Below, in pieces: positions 40,861-49,707 of a DNA stretch of 64,000 nucleotides. The DNA is taken from contig CAVQZA010000016.1 in the NCBI GenBank assembly GCA_963718355.1, forward strand, positions 124,001 to 188,000. Reading direction: 5' to 3'. Under the pieces are notes generated by a model that was given only the letters and a program-made list of their open reading frames with translations, was not told the DNA's origin and did not search any database. Each line of letters begins with the position of its first letter. The stretch's first letter is position 1. The stretch is from CAVQZA01 sp963718355. Its GTDB lineage: Bacteria > Actinomycetota > Thermoleophilia > Gaiellales > Gaiellaceae. The translations under genes and the position numbers were made by a program.

Positions 40861-42753
40861 ATGAAGGTCGTCCTCCCGGATTCCACGGAGCTCGAGCTCC
40901 CCGACGGCGCCACCGGCCTCGACGCCGCGCGGGCGATCGGGCCGAAGCTCGCCGAGCAGGCGGTGCTCGTGCGCGCCAACGGCGCTGTGCAGGATCTGCG
41001 GCTGCCGCTAGAGGACGGCCAACCGATCCAGATCCTCACCACGCGTGACACGGCCGATCCCGACGCGCTCTACGTGCTGCGCCACTCCACCGCGCACCTT
41101 CTCGCCGAGGCCGTCCGTCGCCTCTATCCCGGCGTGAAGGTCGCGATCGGGCCGCCGATCGAGAACGGCTTCTACTACGACTTCGACTTCCCCGAGCCGA
41201 TCCGCGAGGAGGATCTGCAGGGGATCGAGGACGAGGTGAACCGCGAGCTCGCCGAGGGCCGCGAGTGGACGCGTGCCGAGATCACCGCCGACGAGGCGCG
41301 CGAGCTCTTCACGCTGGAGGCCGAGCCGTACAAGGTCGAGCTCGTCGACACCGCGCAGGGCCCGATCACGCTCTACACCCAGGGCGACTTCACCGACCTC
41401 TGCCGCGGCCCGCACCTCCAGAACTCGAAGCCGATCAAGGCCTTCAAGCTTCAGTCGCTCGCGGGTGCTTACTGGCGGGGAGACGAGAAGAACCCACAGC
41501 TGACCCGGATCTACGGCACCGCGTTCTACTCGCAGGCCGATCTCGACGCATACCTCGAGCGGCTCGAGGAGGCGAGGAAGCGCGATCACAGGCGGCTCGG
41601 CTCCGAGCTCGATCTCTTCCATTTCGACGAGGTCTCGCCGGGTTCGCCGTTCTGGCATCCGAAAGGGATGGTGCTCTGGAACGTGCTCGAGGATCTCCGG
41701 CGGCGCGAAAACGCGAAGCGCAGCTACACCGAGGTGAAGACACCGCTGATCTTCGAGAAGAGCATGTGGGTCACCTCCGGTCACTGGGAGAAGTTCCGGG
41801 ACAACATGTTCTTCCTCCAGCAGGAGCCGGGAGACGAGCACCTGTTCGGCCTGAAGCCGATGAACTGCCCCGGCCACTGCCTCGTCTACGACTCACGCGG
41901 GCGCAGCTACCGCGATCTGCCCGTCCGCCTCGCGGAGGCCGGCACGCTGCACCGGAACGAGCCGTCAGGGACGCTGCATGGGCTCCTGCGCGTCCGCCAC
42001 GTCACTCAGGACGACGGCCATACCTTCTGCACGCTGGATCAGATCGAGGACGAGGTCTTCCTCTGCCTCGACCACGCCTTCTACCTCTACGACCTCCTCG
42101 ATCTGACGATGCATGTCGAGCTGTCGCTGCGGCCGGAGAACAGGCTCGGCACCGACGAGGACTGGGACCACGCCGAAGCCGCGTTGCGGAAGGCGCTCGT
42201 CAGTCGCGGCGTGGACTTCGTCGAGATGCCGGGCGAGGGCGCGTTCTACGGGCCGAAGATCGACATCCACATGGAGGACTCGCTCGGCCGCCGCTGGCAG
42301 CTTGGCACGGTGCAGCTCGACTTCCAGATGCCGCAGCGCTTCGGGCTCACCTACCAGGCCGCCGACAACGAGCAGAAGACGCCGGCGATGATCCACCGCG
42401 CGCTGTTCGGGTCGCTGGAGCGCTTCATCGGCATCCTGATCGAGCACTACGGTGGCGCGTTCCCGTTCTGGCTCGCGCCCGTGCAGGTGCGCGTAGTGCC
42501 GGTCAGCGACTCGCATCGCGATGCCGCAGCGGCCGTCGCAGACCGCCTCCGCGAGGCCGGCCACCGCGTCGAGCTCGACGACCGCGACGACACCGTCGGC
42601 AAGCGAATCCGCGACGCGGAGGTCGAGAAGGTGCCCTACACGATCGTCTTCGGCGAGCGCGAGTCGGACGAGTCGCTGGCGATCCGCGAGCGCGGCGGCG
42701 AGCAGAAGACCGCGAGTCTCTCAGCATTTCTCGCCGAGCTTGCTACGCTGTGA
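40861..42753 (+). CDS. thrS: threonyl-tRNA synthetase
   Basis: A 630-residue protein from ATG 40861. Domains in order are TGS (1-60, VVLPDSTELELPDGATG), the editing domain with HSTAHLLAEAVRRLYPG and DLCRGPHLQ, the class II catalytic core (FWHPKGMVLWNVLED, then GLKPMNCPGHC with the zinc-ligand Cys, GTLHGLLRVRHVTQDDGH and TYQAADNEQKTPAMIHRA), and an anticodon-binding domain (VQVRVVPVSDSHRDAA). It charges tRNA-Thr. Normal length, with no defects. It heads the thrS-infC-rpmI-rplT order. Confidence 0.97.
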   Translation: MKVVLPDSTELELPDGATGLDAARAIGPKLAEQAVLVRANGAVQDLRLPLEDGQPIQILTTRDTADPDALYVLRHSTAHLLAEAVRRLYPGVKVAIGPPIENGFYYDFDFPEPIREEDLQGIEDEVNRELAEGREWTRAEITADEARELFTLEAEPYKVELVDTAQGPITLYTQGDFTDLCRGPHLQNSKPIKAFKLQSLAGAYWRGDEKNPQLTRIYGTAFYSQADLDAYLERLEEARKRDHRRLGSELDLFHFDEVSPGSPFWHPKGMVLWNVLEDLRRRENAKRSYTEVKTPLIFEKSMWVTSGHWEKFRDNMFFLQQEPGDEHLFGLKPMNCPGHCLVYDSRGRSYRDLPVRLAEAGTLHRNEPSGTLHGLLRVRHVTQDDGHTFCTLDQIEDEVFLCLDHAFYLYDLLDLTMHVELSLRPENRLGTDEDWDHAEAALRKALVSRGVDFVEMPGEGAFYGPKIDIHMEDSLGRRWQLGTVQLDFQMPQRFGLTYQAADNEQKTPAMIHRALFGSLERFIGILIEHYGGAFPFWLAPVQVRVVPVSDSHRDAAAAVADRLREAGHRVELDDRDDTVGKRIRDAEVEKVPYTIVFGERESDESLAIRERGGEQKTASLSAFLAELATL

Positions 42754-42754
42754 A

Positions 42755-42902
42755 CCTGCAAAGCAGGGGCGGACCCGCTTCCTCACCTCCGGAGCCACGC
42801 TTCGCGGGGTTCAACCGAGTCGTCAGACGAGGAATTAGGGCCGCTGCTTGCAGCGGTTTTGTCGTCAGACGAGAGGATTGAGCTGAACTTGGTGAAGAGC
42901 AT
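42755..42902 (+). promoter_or_regulatory. infC leader with duplicated palindrome and attenuator-like hairpin
   Basis: This 148-base gap between thrS and infC starts with a small hairpin (CCTGC-AAA-GCAGG, 42755-42767). GTCGTCAGACGAG occurs at 42819-42831 and again at 42861-42873; each copy is itself a near-palindrome. Between them lies a hairpin with a T-run. The layout allows alternative pairings, as expected for an attenuator controlling infC-rpmI-rplT. A ribosomal-protein (L20-type) autoregulator is the obvious candidate ligand but is not proven. Confidence 0.5.
42841..42860 (+). terminator. intrinsic terminator-like hairpin in the infC leader
   Basis: CCGCTG (42841-42846), loop CTTG, CAGCGG (42851-42856) and then TTTT. 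A flanking G-T wobble can extend the stem. It lies inside the leader rather than at the end of thrS with a long gap, so it could act as a regulated terminator or as the thrS terminator. Confidence 0.6.
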
Positions 42903-43559
42903 TTGAGACCACGGCGCAGGGTCGAGCCCGTTCGGCCGCAGCCGCAGGATCGGATCAACGAAGCGATCCGGTCCTCGCAGGTGAGGCTGATCGACGAGGA
43001 CGGAAGCCAGCTCGGGATCAAACCCGTCGAGGAGGCGCTCAAGTACGCGTTCTCGAAGAACCTCGACCTGGTCGAGGTGGCGAAGGAGGCCGATCCGCCG
43101 GTAGCCCGGGTGATGGACTACGGGAAGTACCGGTACGAGCAGGAGCAGAAGGCAAAGCTCGCCCGCAAGCACCAGGTCTCGATCAACGTCAAGGAGATCA
43201 AGTTCAGGCCGAAGATCGGAATACACGACTACGAGACGAAGAAGGGCCATGTCGCGCGCTTTCTCAACCAGCGCGCGAAGGTCAAGGTCACGATCATGTT
43301 CCGGGGGCGCGAGAACCTGCACCCGGAGCGGGGACGTGACCTGCTGATGCGGCTCGCCGAGGACGTGAAGGAGATCGGTCAGGTCGAGTCTCCGCCGCTG
43401 CTCGACGGACGCAACATGGTGATGGTGCTGGGCCCAACCAAAAATGCAGGAGTGCTGAAAACGGATGCCAAAGCAGAAGACACACAGATCGACGGCGAAG
43501 AGGTTCAAGGTGACGGCGAGCGGGAAGCTGCTGCGGCGCTCGGCGAACAAAAGCCATAA
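42903..43559 (+). CDS. infC: translation initiation factor IF-3
   Basis: A 218-residue protein from TTG 42903, preceded by GGTGAAG. N-terminal domain: INEAIRSSQVRLIDEDGSQLG. Linker helix: EQKAKLARKHQ. C-terminal domain: EIKFRPKIGIHDYETK and MFRGRENLHPERG, ending NMVMVLGPTK near residue 181. IF-3 dissociates ribosomal subunits and checks start codons. infC in many bacteria uses a rare start codon as self-control, so the TTG fits that theme. After the domain a 37-residue acidic tail (NAGVLKTDAKAEDTQIDG and on) runs 95 bases into rpmI in another frame. Confidence 0.95.
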   Translation: MRPRRRVEPVRPQPQDRINEAIRSSQVRLIDEDGSQLGIKPVEEALKYAFSKNLDLVEVAKEADPPVARVMDYGKYRYEQEQKAKLARKHQVSINVKEIKFRPKIGIHDYETKKGHVARFLNQRAKVKVTIMFRGRENLHPERGRDLLMRLAEDVKEIGQVESPPLLDGRNMVMVLGPTKNAGVLKTDAKAEDTQIDGEEVQGDGEREAAAALGEQKP

Positions 43560-43662
43560 CCTCGAGCACAAGTCGCAGAAGCAGAAGCGCGCGTTCGGCA
43601 AGGACCAGCCGGTCGCGAAGGCTGACCGGAAGGTCATCAATCGCCTGCTGGGGCGCCGTTAG
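43465..43662 (+). CDS. rpmI: 50S ribosomal protein L35
   Basis: A 65-residue protein from ATG 43465, complete L35: PKQKTHRSTAKRFKVTASG at the start and NRLLGRR at the end. The start lies inside infC; a GCAGGAG 12 bases upstream is a possible ribosome-binding site. Its stop is directly followed by rplT. It is a structural part of the 50S subunit. Confidence 0.96.
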   Translation: MPKQKTHRSTAKRFKVTASGKLLRRSANKSHNLEHKSQKQKRAFGKDQPVAKADRKVINRLLGRR

Positions 43663-44022
43663 ATGCCTCGCGTAAAGCGATCCGTCCACGCGCGCAAGAA
43701 GCGGCGCAAGGTACTCGAGCAGGCCAAGGGCTACTGGGGCCTCAAAAGCCGCAGCTACCGGTATGCGAAGGAGCAGGTCGAGCATTCGCTCGTCTACGCC
43801 TACCGCGACCGCAAGAACAAGAAGCGGACGTTCCGGCGGCTCTGGATCACTCGCATCAACGCGGCGGCCCGCGCCGAGGGGCTCTCGTACAACCAGTTCG
43901 TCCACGGCTGCAACAGGGCGGGGATCGAGCTCGACCGCAAGGTGCTCGCCGACATCGCCGTGAGCGACCCCGCCGCGTTCGGCAAGATCGCCGAGCGGGC
44001 GAAGGCCGCGCTGCAGAGCTGA
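43663..44022 (+). CDS. rplT: 50S ribosomal protein L20
   Basis: A 119-residue protein from ATG 43663, complete L20: PRVKRSVHARKKRRKVLEQAKG at the start and the conserved SRSYRYAKEQV and RRLWITRINAAAR blocks. L20 is needed for early 50S assembly and is the known translational repressor of its own operon in several bacteria, relevant to the infC leader here. Confidence 0.97.
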   Translation: MPRVKRSVHARKKRRKVLEQAKGYWGLKSRSYRYAKEQVEHSLVYAYRDRKNKKRTFRRLWITRINAAARAEGLSYNQFVHGCNRAGIELDRKVLADIAVSDPAAFGKIAERAKAALQS

Positions 44023-44063
44023 GCGGGCGCAGCCAGGTCTTCCTCGACCAGGTCGAGTCGGCC

Positions 44064-44951
44064 GTGGGCCGCTCGCCGCTGTACGAGGGGCTCTGGCGCG
44101 CGCTGGCCGACGAGCCGCTCGTCGACACGATCGTCGACGCCTGCACGTGGGACACGCCGCTGCGGCTCTCCGGCGGCCTGCACTATCTCGTGCTCGGCGG
44201 CGAGGCCTCGTGGGACGCCGTTCCCGAGGCACTCGTCGGGCACCGCGAGTTCCTGCGGCGGTTCGTGGCCGAGCAGCCGGTGCAGACGAACGAGGTGCAG
44301 CGCTGCTGGACGCTGCTGCCCTGCTTCCTCGAGGTTGCGCGGCGGGCCGGCATGGAGACGCTCGACCTGATCGAGCTCGGGCCGAGCGCCGGCCTGAACC
44401 TCTTCTGGGACCGCTACCGCTACCACTACTCGGCGGGCGAGTGGGGCGGGGCAACGCTCGAGCTGCGCGGCGAGGAGCGCCGCCCCGTGCCCGGCGAGCT
44501 GCTTCGCGTGGAGCCGGGCGTCCGCAGTCGCATCGGGATCGACCGCTCGCCGGTCGACGTGACCAGTGAGGAGAGCGCCCGGCTCCTGCGTTCGTTCGTC
44601 TGGCCCGACCAGCCGTGGCGGCTCGAGCTCCTCGACTCGGCGATCGCCGCGGTTCGCCACGACCCACCCGAGCTCATACAGGGCGACTTCGTCGAGCTGC
44701 TTCCCGGTCTGCTCGAGCGGCGTCGCACGGATGGCCTCACCGTCGTGTACGAGACGGCGGTGCTCGGCTACCTCTCTTCGGACGGGCGTCGTCGCGTCTA
44801 CGACGCGCTCGCCCAGGCCGGCGAGGAAGGCCCGCTCGCGTTCGTCTCGAATCCGCATCACGGGATGAACGTGCAGCTCTGGCCGGACGGGGAGACCGAG
44901 ACGGTTGCGCACGTGGACTTCCACGGCGCCTGGCTGGAGTGGCTCCTGTGA
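44064..44951 (+). CDS. DUF2332 family protein
   Basis: A 295-residue protein from GTG 44064; a CTG at 44019 would overlap the rplT stop and extend the frame by 15 residues in a family-like manner. Landmarks are NEVQRCWTLLPCFL, LDLIELGPSAGLNLFWDRYRY and the late VVYETAVLGYLS block. DUF2332 proteins resemble SAM-dependent methyltransferases but have no assigned reaction. The gene is cotranscribed with rplT and the SpoU methyltransferase; the functional link is unknown. Confidence 0.85.
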   Translation: MGRSPLYEGLWRALADEPLVDTIVDACTWDTPLRLSGGLHYLVLGGEASWDAVPEALVGHREFLRRFVAEQPVQTNEVQRCWTLLPCFLEVARRAGMETLDLIELGPSAGLNLFWDRYRYHYSAGEWGGATLELRGEERRPVPGELLRVEPGVRSRIGIDRSPVDVTSEESARLLRSFVWPDQPWRLELLDSAIAAVRHDPPELIQGDFVELLPGLLERRRTDGLTVVYETAVLGYLSSDGRRRVYDALAQAGEEGPLAFVSNPHHGMNVQLWPDGETETVAHVDFHGAWLEWLL

Positions 44952-45700
44952 TCACCTCGCGCGACAACGACAAGCTGAAGCTCGCGCGGAAGCTTCACGA
45001 GCGCCGCTGGCGCGACAAGCTCGGGCTGTTCCTCTGCGAGGGCGAGGATCTCGTCGCCGCCGCGCTCGATGCGGGGCTCGCTCCGGTCGAGGCGCTCGTC
45101 GACGGCGAGCGGCCTGCGCTCGTCGATCAGCTCTCACGCGTGGACCTCGTCGAGTCGGCGCTCCTGGCGGAGGTCTCGACGCTCGGCCATCCGCCGCGCG
45201 TGCTCGCCGTGTTCCGTCACGACGACCTGCCGCGCCTCGATCAGGCCGCGCCGCCCGCCGTTGGTCTTGCGCTGTGGCGGGTCGGCGACCCGGGCAACGT
45301 CGGCACGCTCCTGCGTGCGCTGGACGCGCTAGGCCCCGGCTTTCTGGCGCTCTCGCCCGGCTGCGCCGACCCGACCGGCCCGAAGGCGCTCCGAGCCGCA
45401 GCGGGCGCGACCTTCCGCGTGCCGACGTGCGGCTTCGACGAGGCCCCCGGCATCCGCGTCGGGCTGGTCGCGCATGGCGCCTCGCCACTGGCGGAGCTCG
45501 AGCCCAGCGAGATTACGACGTACGTCCTTGGAGCAGAGCGCGAAGGGCTCCCAGAAGACGTCCTGGCGCGCTGCGACGTCCTGGCGACAATCCCGCAGAC
45601 CGGTCCTGCCGAGTCGCTCAACGTCGCGATGGCCGGGACGATCGCGCTCTACGAAGCCGGACGGCGCGCGACCCAGATCGAGTCTTCGCCGCCGTCATAG
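44948..45700 (+). CDS. TrmH/SpoU-family RNA 2'-O-methyltransferase
   Basis: A 250-residue protein from GTG 44948, overlapping the DUF2332 stop. The N-terminal substrate-binding domain is DNDKLKLARKLHERRWRDKLGLFLCEGEDLV. The SPOUT motifs follow: GDPGNVGTLLRALDALG, YVLGAEREGLPEDVL and IPQTGPAESLNVAMAGTIALYE. It 2'-O-methylates a ribose in rRNA or tRNA. It lies just upstream of pheST, as such genes often do. Its end overlaps the convergent methyltransferase gene by 52 bases. Confidence 0.93.
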   Translation: MITSRDNDKLKLARKLHERRWRDKLGLFLCEGEDLVAAALDAGLAPVEALVDGERPALVDQLSRVDLVESALLAEVSTLGHPPRVLAVFRHDDLPRLDQAAPPAVGLALWRVGDPGNVGTLLRALDALGPGFLALSPGCADPTGPKALRAAAGATFRVPTCGFDEAPGIRVGLVAHGASPLAELEPSEITTYVLGAEREGLPEDVLARCDVLATIPQTGPAESLNVAMAGTIALYEAGRRATQIESSPPS

Positions 45701-46356
45701 GGGCGGCGGTCGAACCAGCTGTACAGCGCCTCGACCTCGAAACCCGTCTCCTCGATCAGCACACGCCACTCCGGCGGGGAGATCCACGACAGCATCAGCA
45801 CCGACTCGGCGTCGGGGCCGCGCACGCTCAGCGTCAGCGTCCGCGCCTCGCGATTCCAGTCGGCGCGCTCCCAGATCCCGGGCTCGCGCTCGAGCCACTG
45901 GCCGTGCGTCTCCTCGATCCCGTCGTCGAGTGGCTCGAACACATCGAAGATGAGCACGCCGCCGGGAACGAGCAGCTCGAACGCGCTGCGCAGCGCAATT
46001 CCCCGGTCGTCCTCGTTGTCCATGTGCAGGAACGCGCGAAACGGGCAGATCACGAGCGGCACGCGCTCGGTGACCGGCGGCTCGCGCAGGTCACCGAGAC
46101 GGAGATCGACGAGCTCCGAGACACCGGCGGCCTCGGCGCGCTCGCGGCAGACGGCGAGCATTCCTTCCGAGGTGTCGACGCCGATCACCCGCACGCCGGC
46201 CTGCGCGACGGGGATCCCGAGCCTGCCCGTCCCGATCCCGAGCTCGACCATCGGCCCGCCCGAGGCGAGGGCCTCCTCCACGTAGAACGCGACGTCCTCG
46301 ACGACGCTGCGGCTCCACGGGTCGTACAGCCGCGCGATCGGGTCGTAGACATTCAC
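45649..46356 (-). CDS. class I SAM-dependent methyltransferase
   Basis: A 235-residue protein from GTG 46356; a start at 46404 would overlap the pheS start, so it is rejected. Motif I is VELGIGTGRLGIPVAQAG, followed by IGVDTSEGML and the post-motif LRLGDLREPP. It has a C-terminal beta-barrel-like extension (EWRVLIEETGFEVEALYSWFDRRPY). The substrate is unknown. It is divergent from pheS and convergent with the SpoU gene. Confidence 0.88.
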   Translation of the reverse strand: MNVYDPIARLYDPWSRSVVEDVAFYVEEALASGGPMVELGIGTGRLGIPVAQAGVRVIGVDTSEGMLAVCRERAEAAGVSELVDLRLGDLREPPVTERVPLVICPFRAFLHMDNEDDRGIALRSAFELLVPGGVLIFDVFEPLDDGIEETHGQWLEREPGIWERADWNREARTLTLSVRGPDAESVLMLSWISPPEWRVLIEETGFEVEALYSWFDRRPYDGGEDSIWVARRPAS

Positions 46357-46394
46357 GCGCCGTAGTCTGCCCGCTCCGATACAGTCGCGCTCCG

Positions 46395-47390
46395 ATGGAC
46401 GCAAAGGCCCTGCAAACCGAGGCGCTGGGCGCGATCGAGGCAGCCGCGACGGCAGCGGAGCTCGATGACGCGCGCATCCGCTATCTCGGCCGCAAGAGCG
46501 AGCTGAAACAGGCGCTGCGCGAGGTTCGCGACCGCGAGTCCGGGATGGAGCTGAACGCGGTGCGCGAACGGCTCGAAGCCGCCGCCGAGGCGCGCGAGAC
46601 GGCGCTGCGAACGGCCGAGCTCGACCGCTCGCTCGCCGAAGACCGCGTCGACGCGACGCTGCCCGGCGACCCGTTCCCCAAGGGCCACCTGCACCTGATC
46701 ACGCAACTCCGCCGGGAGGTCGAGGACATCTTCCTCGGGCTCGGCTACGAGATCTTCGACGACCGCGAGGTCGAGACCGTCCAGGACAACTTCACCGCGC
46801 TCAACTTCCCGCCGTGGCACCCGGCCCGCTCGCCGCGCGACTCGTTCTACCTCGACGACGGCACGCTGCTGCGGACCGAGACCTCGCCGTCGCAGATCCA
46901 CGTGATGCAGACGCGGAAGCCGCCGATCTTCATGGTCTCGATCGGCCGGGTCTACCGGCGCGACGCGATCGACGCGACCCACTACCCGACCTTCCACCAG
47001 TTCGAGGGGCTCGCCGTCGACCGCGGGATCACGCTCGCCGACCTCAAGGGCACGCTGCGCGAGGTGATGCGCGCGCTCTACGGGGTCGAGCGCCAGGTTC
47101 GCTTCCGCACCCATTACTTCCCGTTCACCGAGCCCTCGATGGAGCCGGACGTGTCCTGCATGACCTGCGGCGGCTCCGGCTGCCGCACCTGCAAGTGGTC
47201 GGGCTGGCTCGAGATGGGCGGCTCGGGCGTCGTCGACCCGGCGGTGCTCGAGTACTGCGGGATCGACCCGGAGGAGTTCTCCGGCTTCGCGTTCGGGATG
47301 GGCCTCGAGCGCACCGCGCAGCTCCGCCACGGCGTGCACGACATCCGCTACCTCTGGGACAACGACCTCCGCTTCACGAGGCAGTTTTGA
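46395..47390 (+). CDS. pheS: phenylalanyl-tRNA synthetase alpha subunit
   Basis: A 331-residue protein from ATG 46395. An N-terminal coiled coil (about 1-95) is followed by the class II core: HPLTQL-like HLHLITQLRREVEDIFLGLGYEI, DNFTALNFPPWHPAR, LLRTETSPSQIHVMQ and FHQFEGLAVDRG. The core also includes CMTCGGSGCRTCKWSGWLE, a Cys block shared with other bacterial PheS, and GFAFGMGLERTAQLRHG. It partners with PheT in an (alpha-beta)2 enzyme. Its stop overlaps the pheT TTG start. Confidence 0.97.
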   Translation: MDAKALQTEALGAIEAAATAAELDDARIRYLGRKSELKQALREVRDRESGMELNAVRERLEAAAEARETALRTAELDRSLAEDRVDATLPGDPFPKGHLHLITQLRREVEDIFLGLGYEIFDDREVETVQDNFTALNFPPWHPARSPRDSFYLDDGTLLRTETSPSQIHVMQTRKPPIFMVSIGRVYRRDAIDATHYPTFHQFEGLAVDRGITLADLKGTLREVMRALYGVERQVRFRTHYFPFTEPSMEPDVSCMTCGGSGCRTCKWSGWLEMGGSGVVDPAVLEYCGIDPEEFSGFAFGMGLERTAQLRHGVHDIRYLWDNDLRFTRQF

Positions 47391-49672
47391 AGGTCCCCGT
47401 TTCCTGGCTTCGCGACTACGTCGCGCTCGAGATGCCGCTCCAGGAGCTGGCCGACCGCCTCGCCGTCTCGACCTGCGAGGTCGACCGGATCGCGCACCTC
47501 GGCATCACGGGTGATCCCGAGTTCTTCCGCGTCGGCCACGTGCTCGAGGCCGCCAAGCACCCGAACGCCGACAAGCTGCAGCTCTGCTCGGTCGACGTGG
47601 GGGAGGGCGAGCCGCGCTCGATCGTCTGCGGCGCCTGGAACTTCGGCGCCGGCGCGACGGTGGCGGTCGCGCTGCCGGGCGCCGAGATCCCCGGCGGGAT
47701 GAAGATCGAGTCGCGGAAGCTGCGCGGCGAGCTCTCCGACGGGATGATCCTCTCCGAGCGCGAGCTCGAGATCGGCCAGGACCACAGCGGGATCATGGTG
47801 CTCGCCGACGGGCTCGCGCCGGGGACGCCGCTCGCCGAGGTCGTCCCGCTGGCCGACGACGTGCTCGAGGTCGAGGTGACCGGGAACCGGCCCGATTTGC
47901 TTTCGATCTACGGGATCGCGCGCGAGATCGCTGCGCTCTACGGCCTCGAGCTCGGGCCGCCGCCCGGCCGCGAGCCGGAGCTCGCCGGCGACGAGGCGGT
48001 CGACATCGTGATCGACGACCTCGAGGGCTGCCCCCGCTTCATCGGCCGGCTGCTCCGCGGCGTCACGATCGGCCCCTCGCCGGTCTGGCTCAAGGCGCGC
48101 CTCACCGCCGCCGGGATGCGGCCGATCTCGAACGTCGTCGACGCGACGAACTACGCGATGCTCGGGCTCGGCTCGCCGCTGCACGCCTACGACCTCGGCA
48201 AGCTCCGAAACGGCGCGCGCATCCTCGTCAGGCGCGCCCGCGCGGGCGAGGAGATCCGCACGCTCGACGACAACCTGCGCCGCCTCGACCCGCGCGACCT
48301 CGTGATCACGGACGGCCAGAGCCCCGTCGCGCTTGCCGGGATCATGGGCGGGCTCGAGACCGAGGTCGACGAGACGACGACCGACGTCCTGCTCGAGGCC
48401 GCCAACTTCGAGCCGACGGGGATCCAGGTCAGCTCGGAGCGGCTCGGCCTGCGCACCGAGGGCTCGAACCGCTGGGAGAAGGGCGTCGACCCGTACCTCG
48501 CCGAGCAGGCGGCGATCCTTGCGACGCAGCTGATGGTCGAGTACGGGGGCGCACGCTGGGTCGGGCAGGCCGACGCGCACGGCGAGCTGCCGCCGCGGTC
48601 GGTGATCACGTTGCGCCCTGAGCGCAGCGACGCGCTGATCGGGCTCGAGGTCGCACCTGACGAGCAGCGGCGGATCCTCACCGCACTCGGCTTCGAGGTG
48701 ACCGACGACTGGCAGGTCACGGTGCCGACGTGGCGCGCGCGCGACGTCCAGCGCGAGGTCGACCTCGTAGAGGAGATCGCGCGCTTCGAGCTCGACGAGG
48801 TGCCGTTCACGCTGCCGCTACGGCGCGAGCTGTTCGGCCGCCTGACGCCCGCGCAGCGCCTGCGCCGCAGGCTCGAGGACGCGCTCGCCGGCGCCGGCTT
48901 CGCCGAGGTCTACACGCCGACGCTCGTTCCGGCCGCGTCCGATCCGGACGCGTTGGCCCTGCCCGAGCCGCTCTCGGTCGAGCAGGCCGTGCTGCGCACG
49001 AATCTCGTGCACGGGCTCGTCGAGGTGGTGAAGCGGAACCTCGACGCGGGCAACGAGCGGATTGCGCTGTTCGAGCTGGCGCGGGTCTATCTTCCGTCGG
49101 GCGGCGAGCTCCCGGACGAGCGCTGGCACCTCGCCGGCATCGTCGAGGGCGGCTTCCCGCGCGCGAAGGGCGCCGTCGAGCTGCTGTACGCGACCCTGGG
49201 CATCGAGGCCGCCGTCGAGCCGGCCCAGCGCCCGTTCCTGCATCCGGGCAAGGCGGCGCAGCTCGAGGCGGGCGTGCTCGGCGAGCTGCACCCGCTCGTG
49301 CTCGACGGCGGCTGGGGCTACTTCGAGCTCGACGCGACGACGCTGGCCGCGCAGGCGACCGAGGCGCGCCAGTACGTCGACGTGATCACGTATCCCGCCG
49401 TGAAACAGGATCTCGCGTTCGTCGTGGCCGAGGACGTGCCCGCGGGAGACCTGGTCACTGCGGCGCGCGAGGCGGCGGGCCCCGAGCTTCGCGAGATGCG
49501 CGTCTTCGACGTCTACCGCGGCGAGCAGGCCGGCGAGGGGCGGAAGTCGATCGCGTTTCGCGTCGAGTTCCAGTCGCCGGAGCGGACGCTCACCGACGAG
49601 GATGCGGCCGCGCTGCGCGACAAGATCGTCACCGTGCTTGCCGAGCGGTTCGACGCAACCTTGCGCGCATGA
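47387..49672 (+). CDS. pheT: phenylalanyl-tRNA synthetase beta subunit
   Basis: A 761-residue protein from TTG 47387, overlapping pheS (TTGA). In order: the N-terminal KVPVSWLRDYV, the OB-fold tRNA-binding domain (VGHVLEAAKHPNADKLQLC), B3/B4 editing domain, B5, the catalytic-like core and the C-terminal anticodon-binding FDX-ACB domain (YPAVKQDLAFVVAEDVPAG, then VYRGEQAGEGRKSIAFRVEF). Normal length and complete. Confidence 0.97.
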   Translation: MKVPVSWLRDYVALEMPLQELADRLAVSTCEVDRIAHLGITGDPEFFRVGHVLEAAKHPNADKLQLCSVDVGEGEPRSIVCGAWNFGAGATVAVALPGAEIPGGMKIESRKLRGELSDGMILSERELEIGQDHSGIMVLADGLAPGTPLAEVVPLADDVLEVEVTGNRPDLLSIYGIAREIAALYGLELGPPPGREPELAGDEAVDIVIDDLEGCPRFIGRLLRGVTIGPSPVWLKARLTAAGMRPISNVVDATNYAMLGLGSPLHAYDLGKLRNGARILVRRARAGEEIRTLDDNLRRLDPRDLVITDGQSPVALAGIMGGLETEVDETTTDVLLEAANFEPTGIQVSSERLGLRTEGSNRWEKGVDPYLAEQAAILATQLMVEYGGARWVGQADAHGELPPRSVITLRPERSDALIGLEVAPDEQRRILTALGFEVTDDWQVTVPTWRARDVQREVDLVEEIARFELDEVPFTLPLRRELFGRLTPAQRLRRRLEDALAGAGFAEVYTPTLVPAASDPDALALPEPLSVEQAVLRTNLVHGLVEVVKRNLDAGNERIALFELARVYLPSGGELPDERWHLAGIVEGGFPRAKGAVELLYATLGIEAAVEPAQRPFLHPGKAAQLEAGVLGELHPLVLDGGWGYFELDATTLAAQATEARQYVDVITYPAVKQDLAFVVAEDVPAGDLVTAAREAAGPELREMRVFDVYRGEQAGEGRKSIAFRVEFQSPERTLTDEDAAALRDKIVTVLAERFDATLRA

Positions 49673-49707
49673 ATCCGATTTCGTCCGAGCCCCGTAGTAG
49701 GAGCACC

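Noticed and set aside
46357..46404. Start of the SAM methyltransferase at 46404.
   Set aside because: It would overlap the divergent pheS start; the GTG at 46356 gives the normal family N-terminus.
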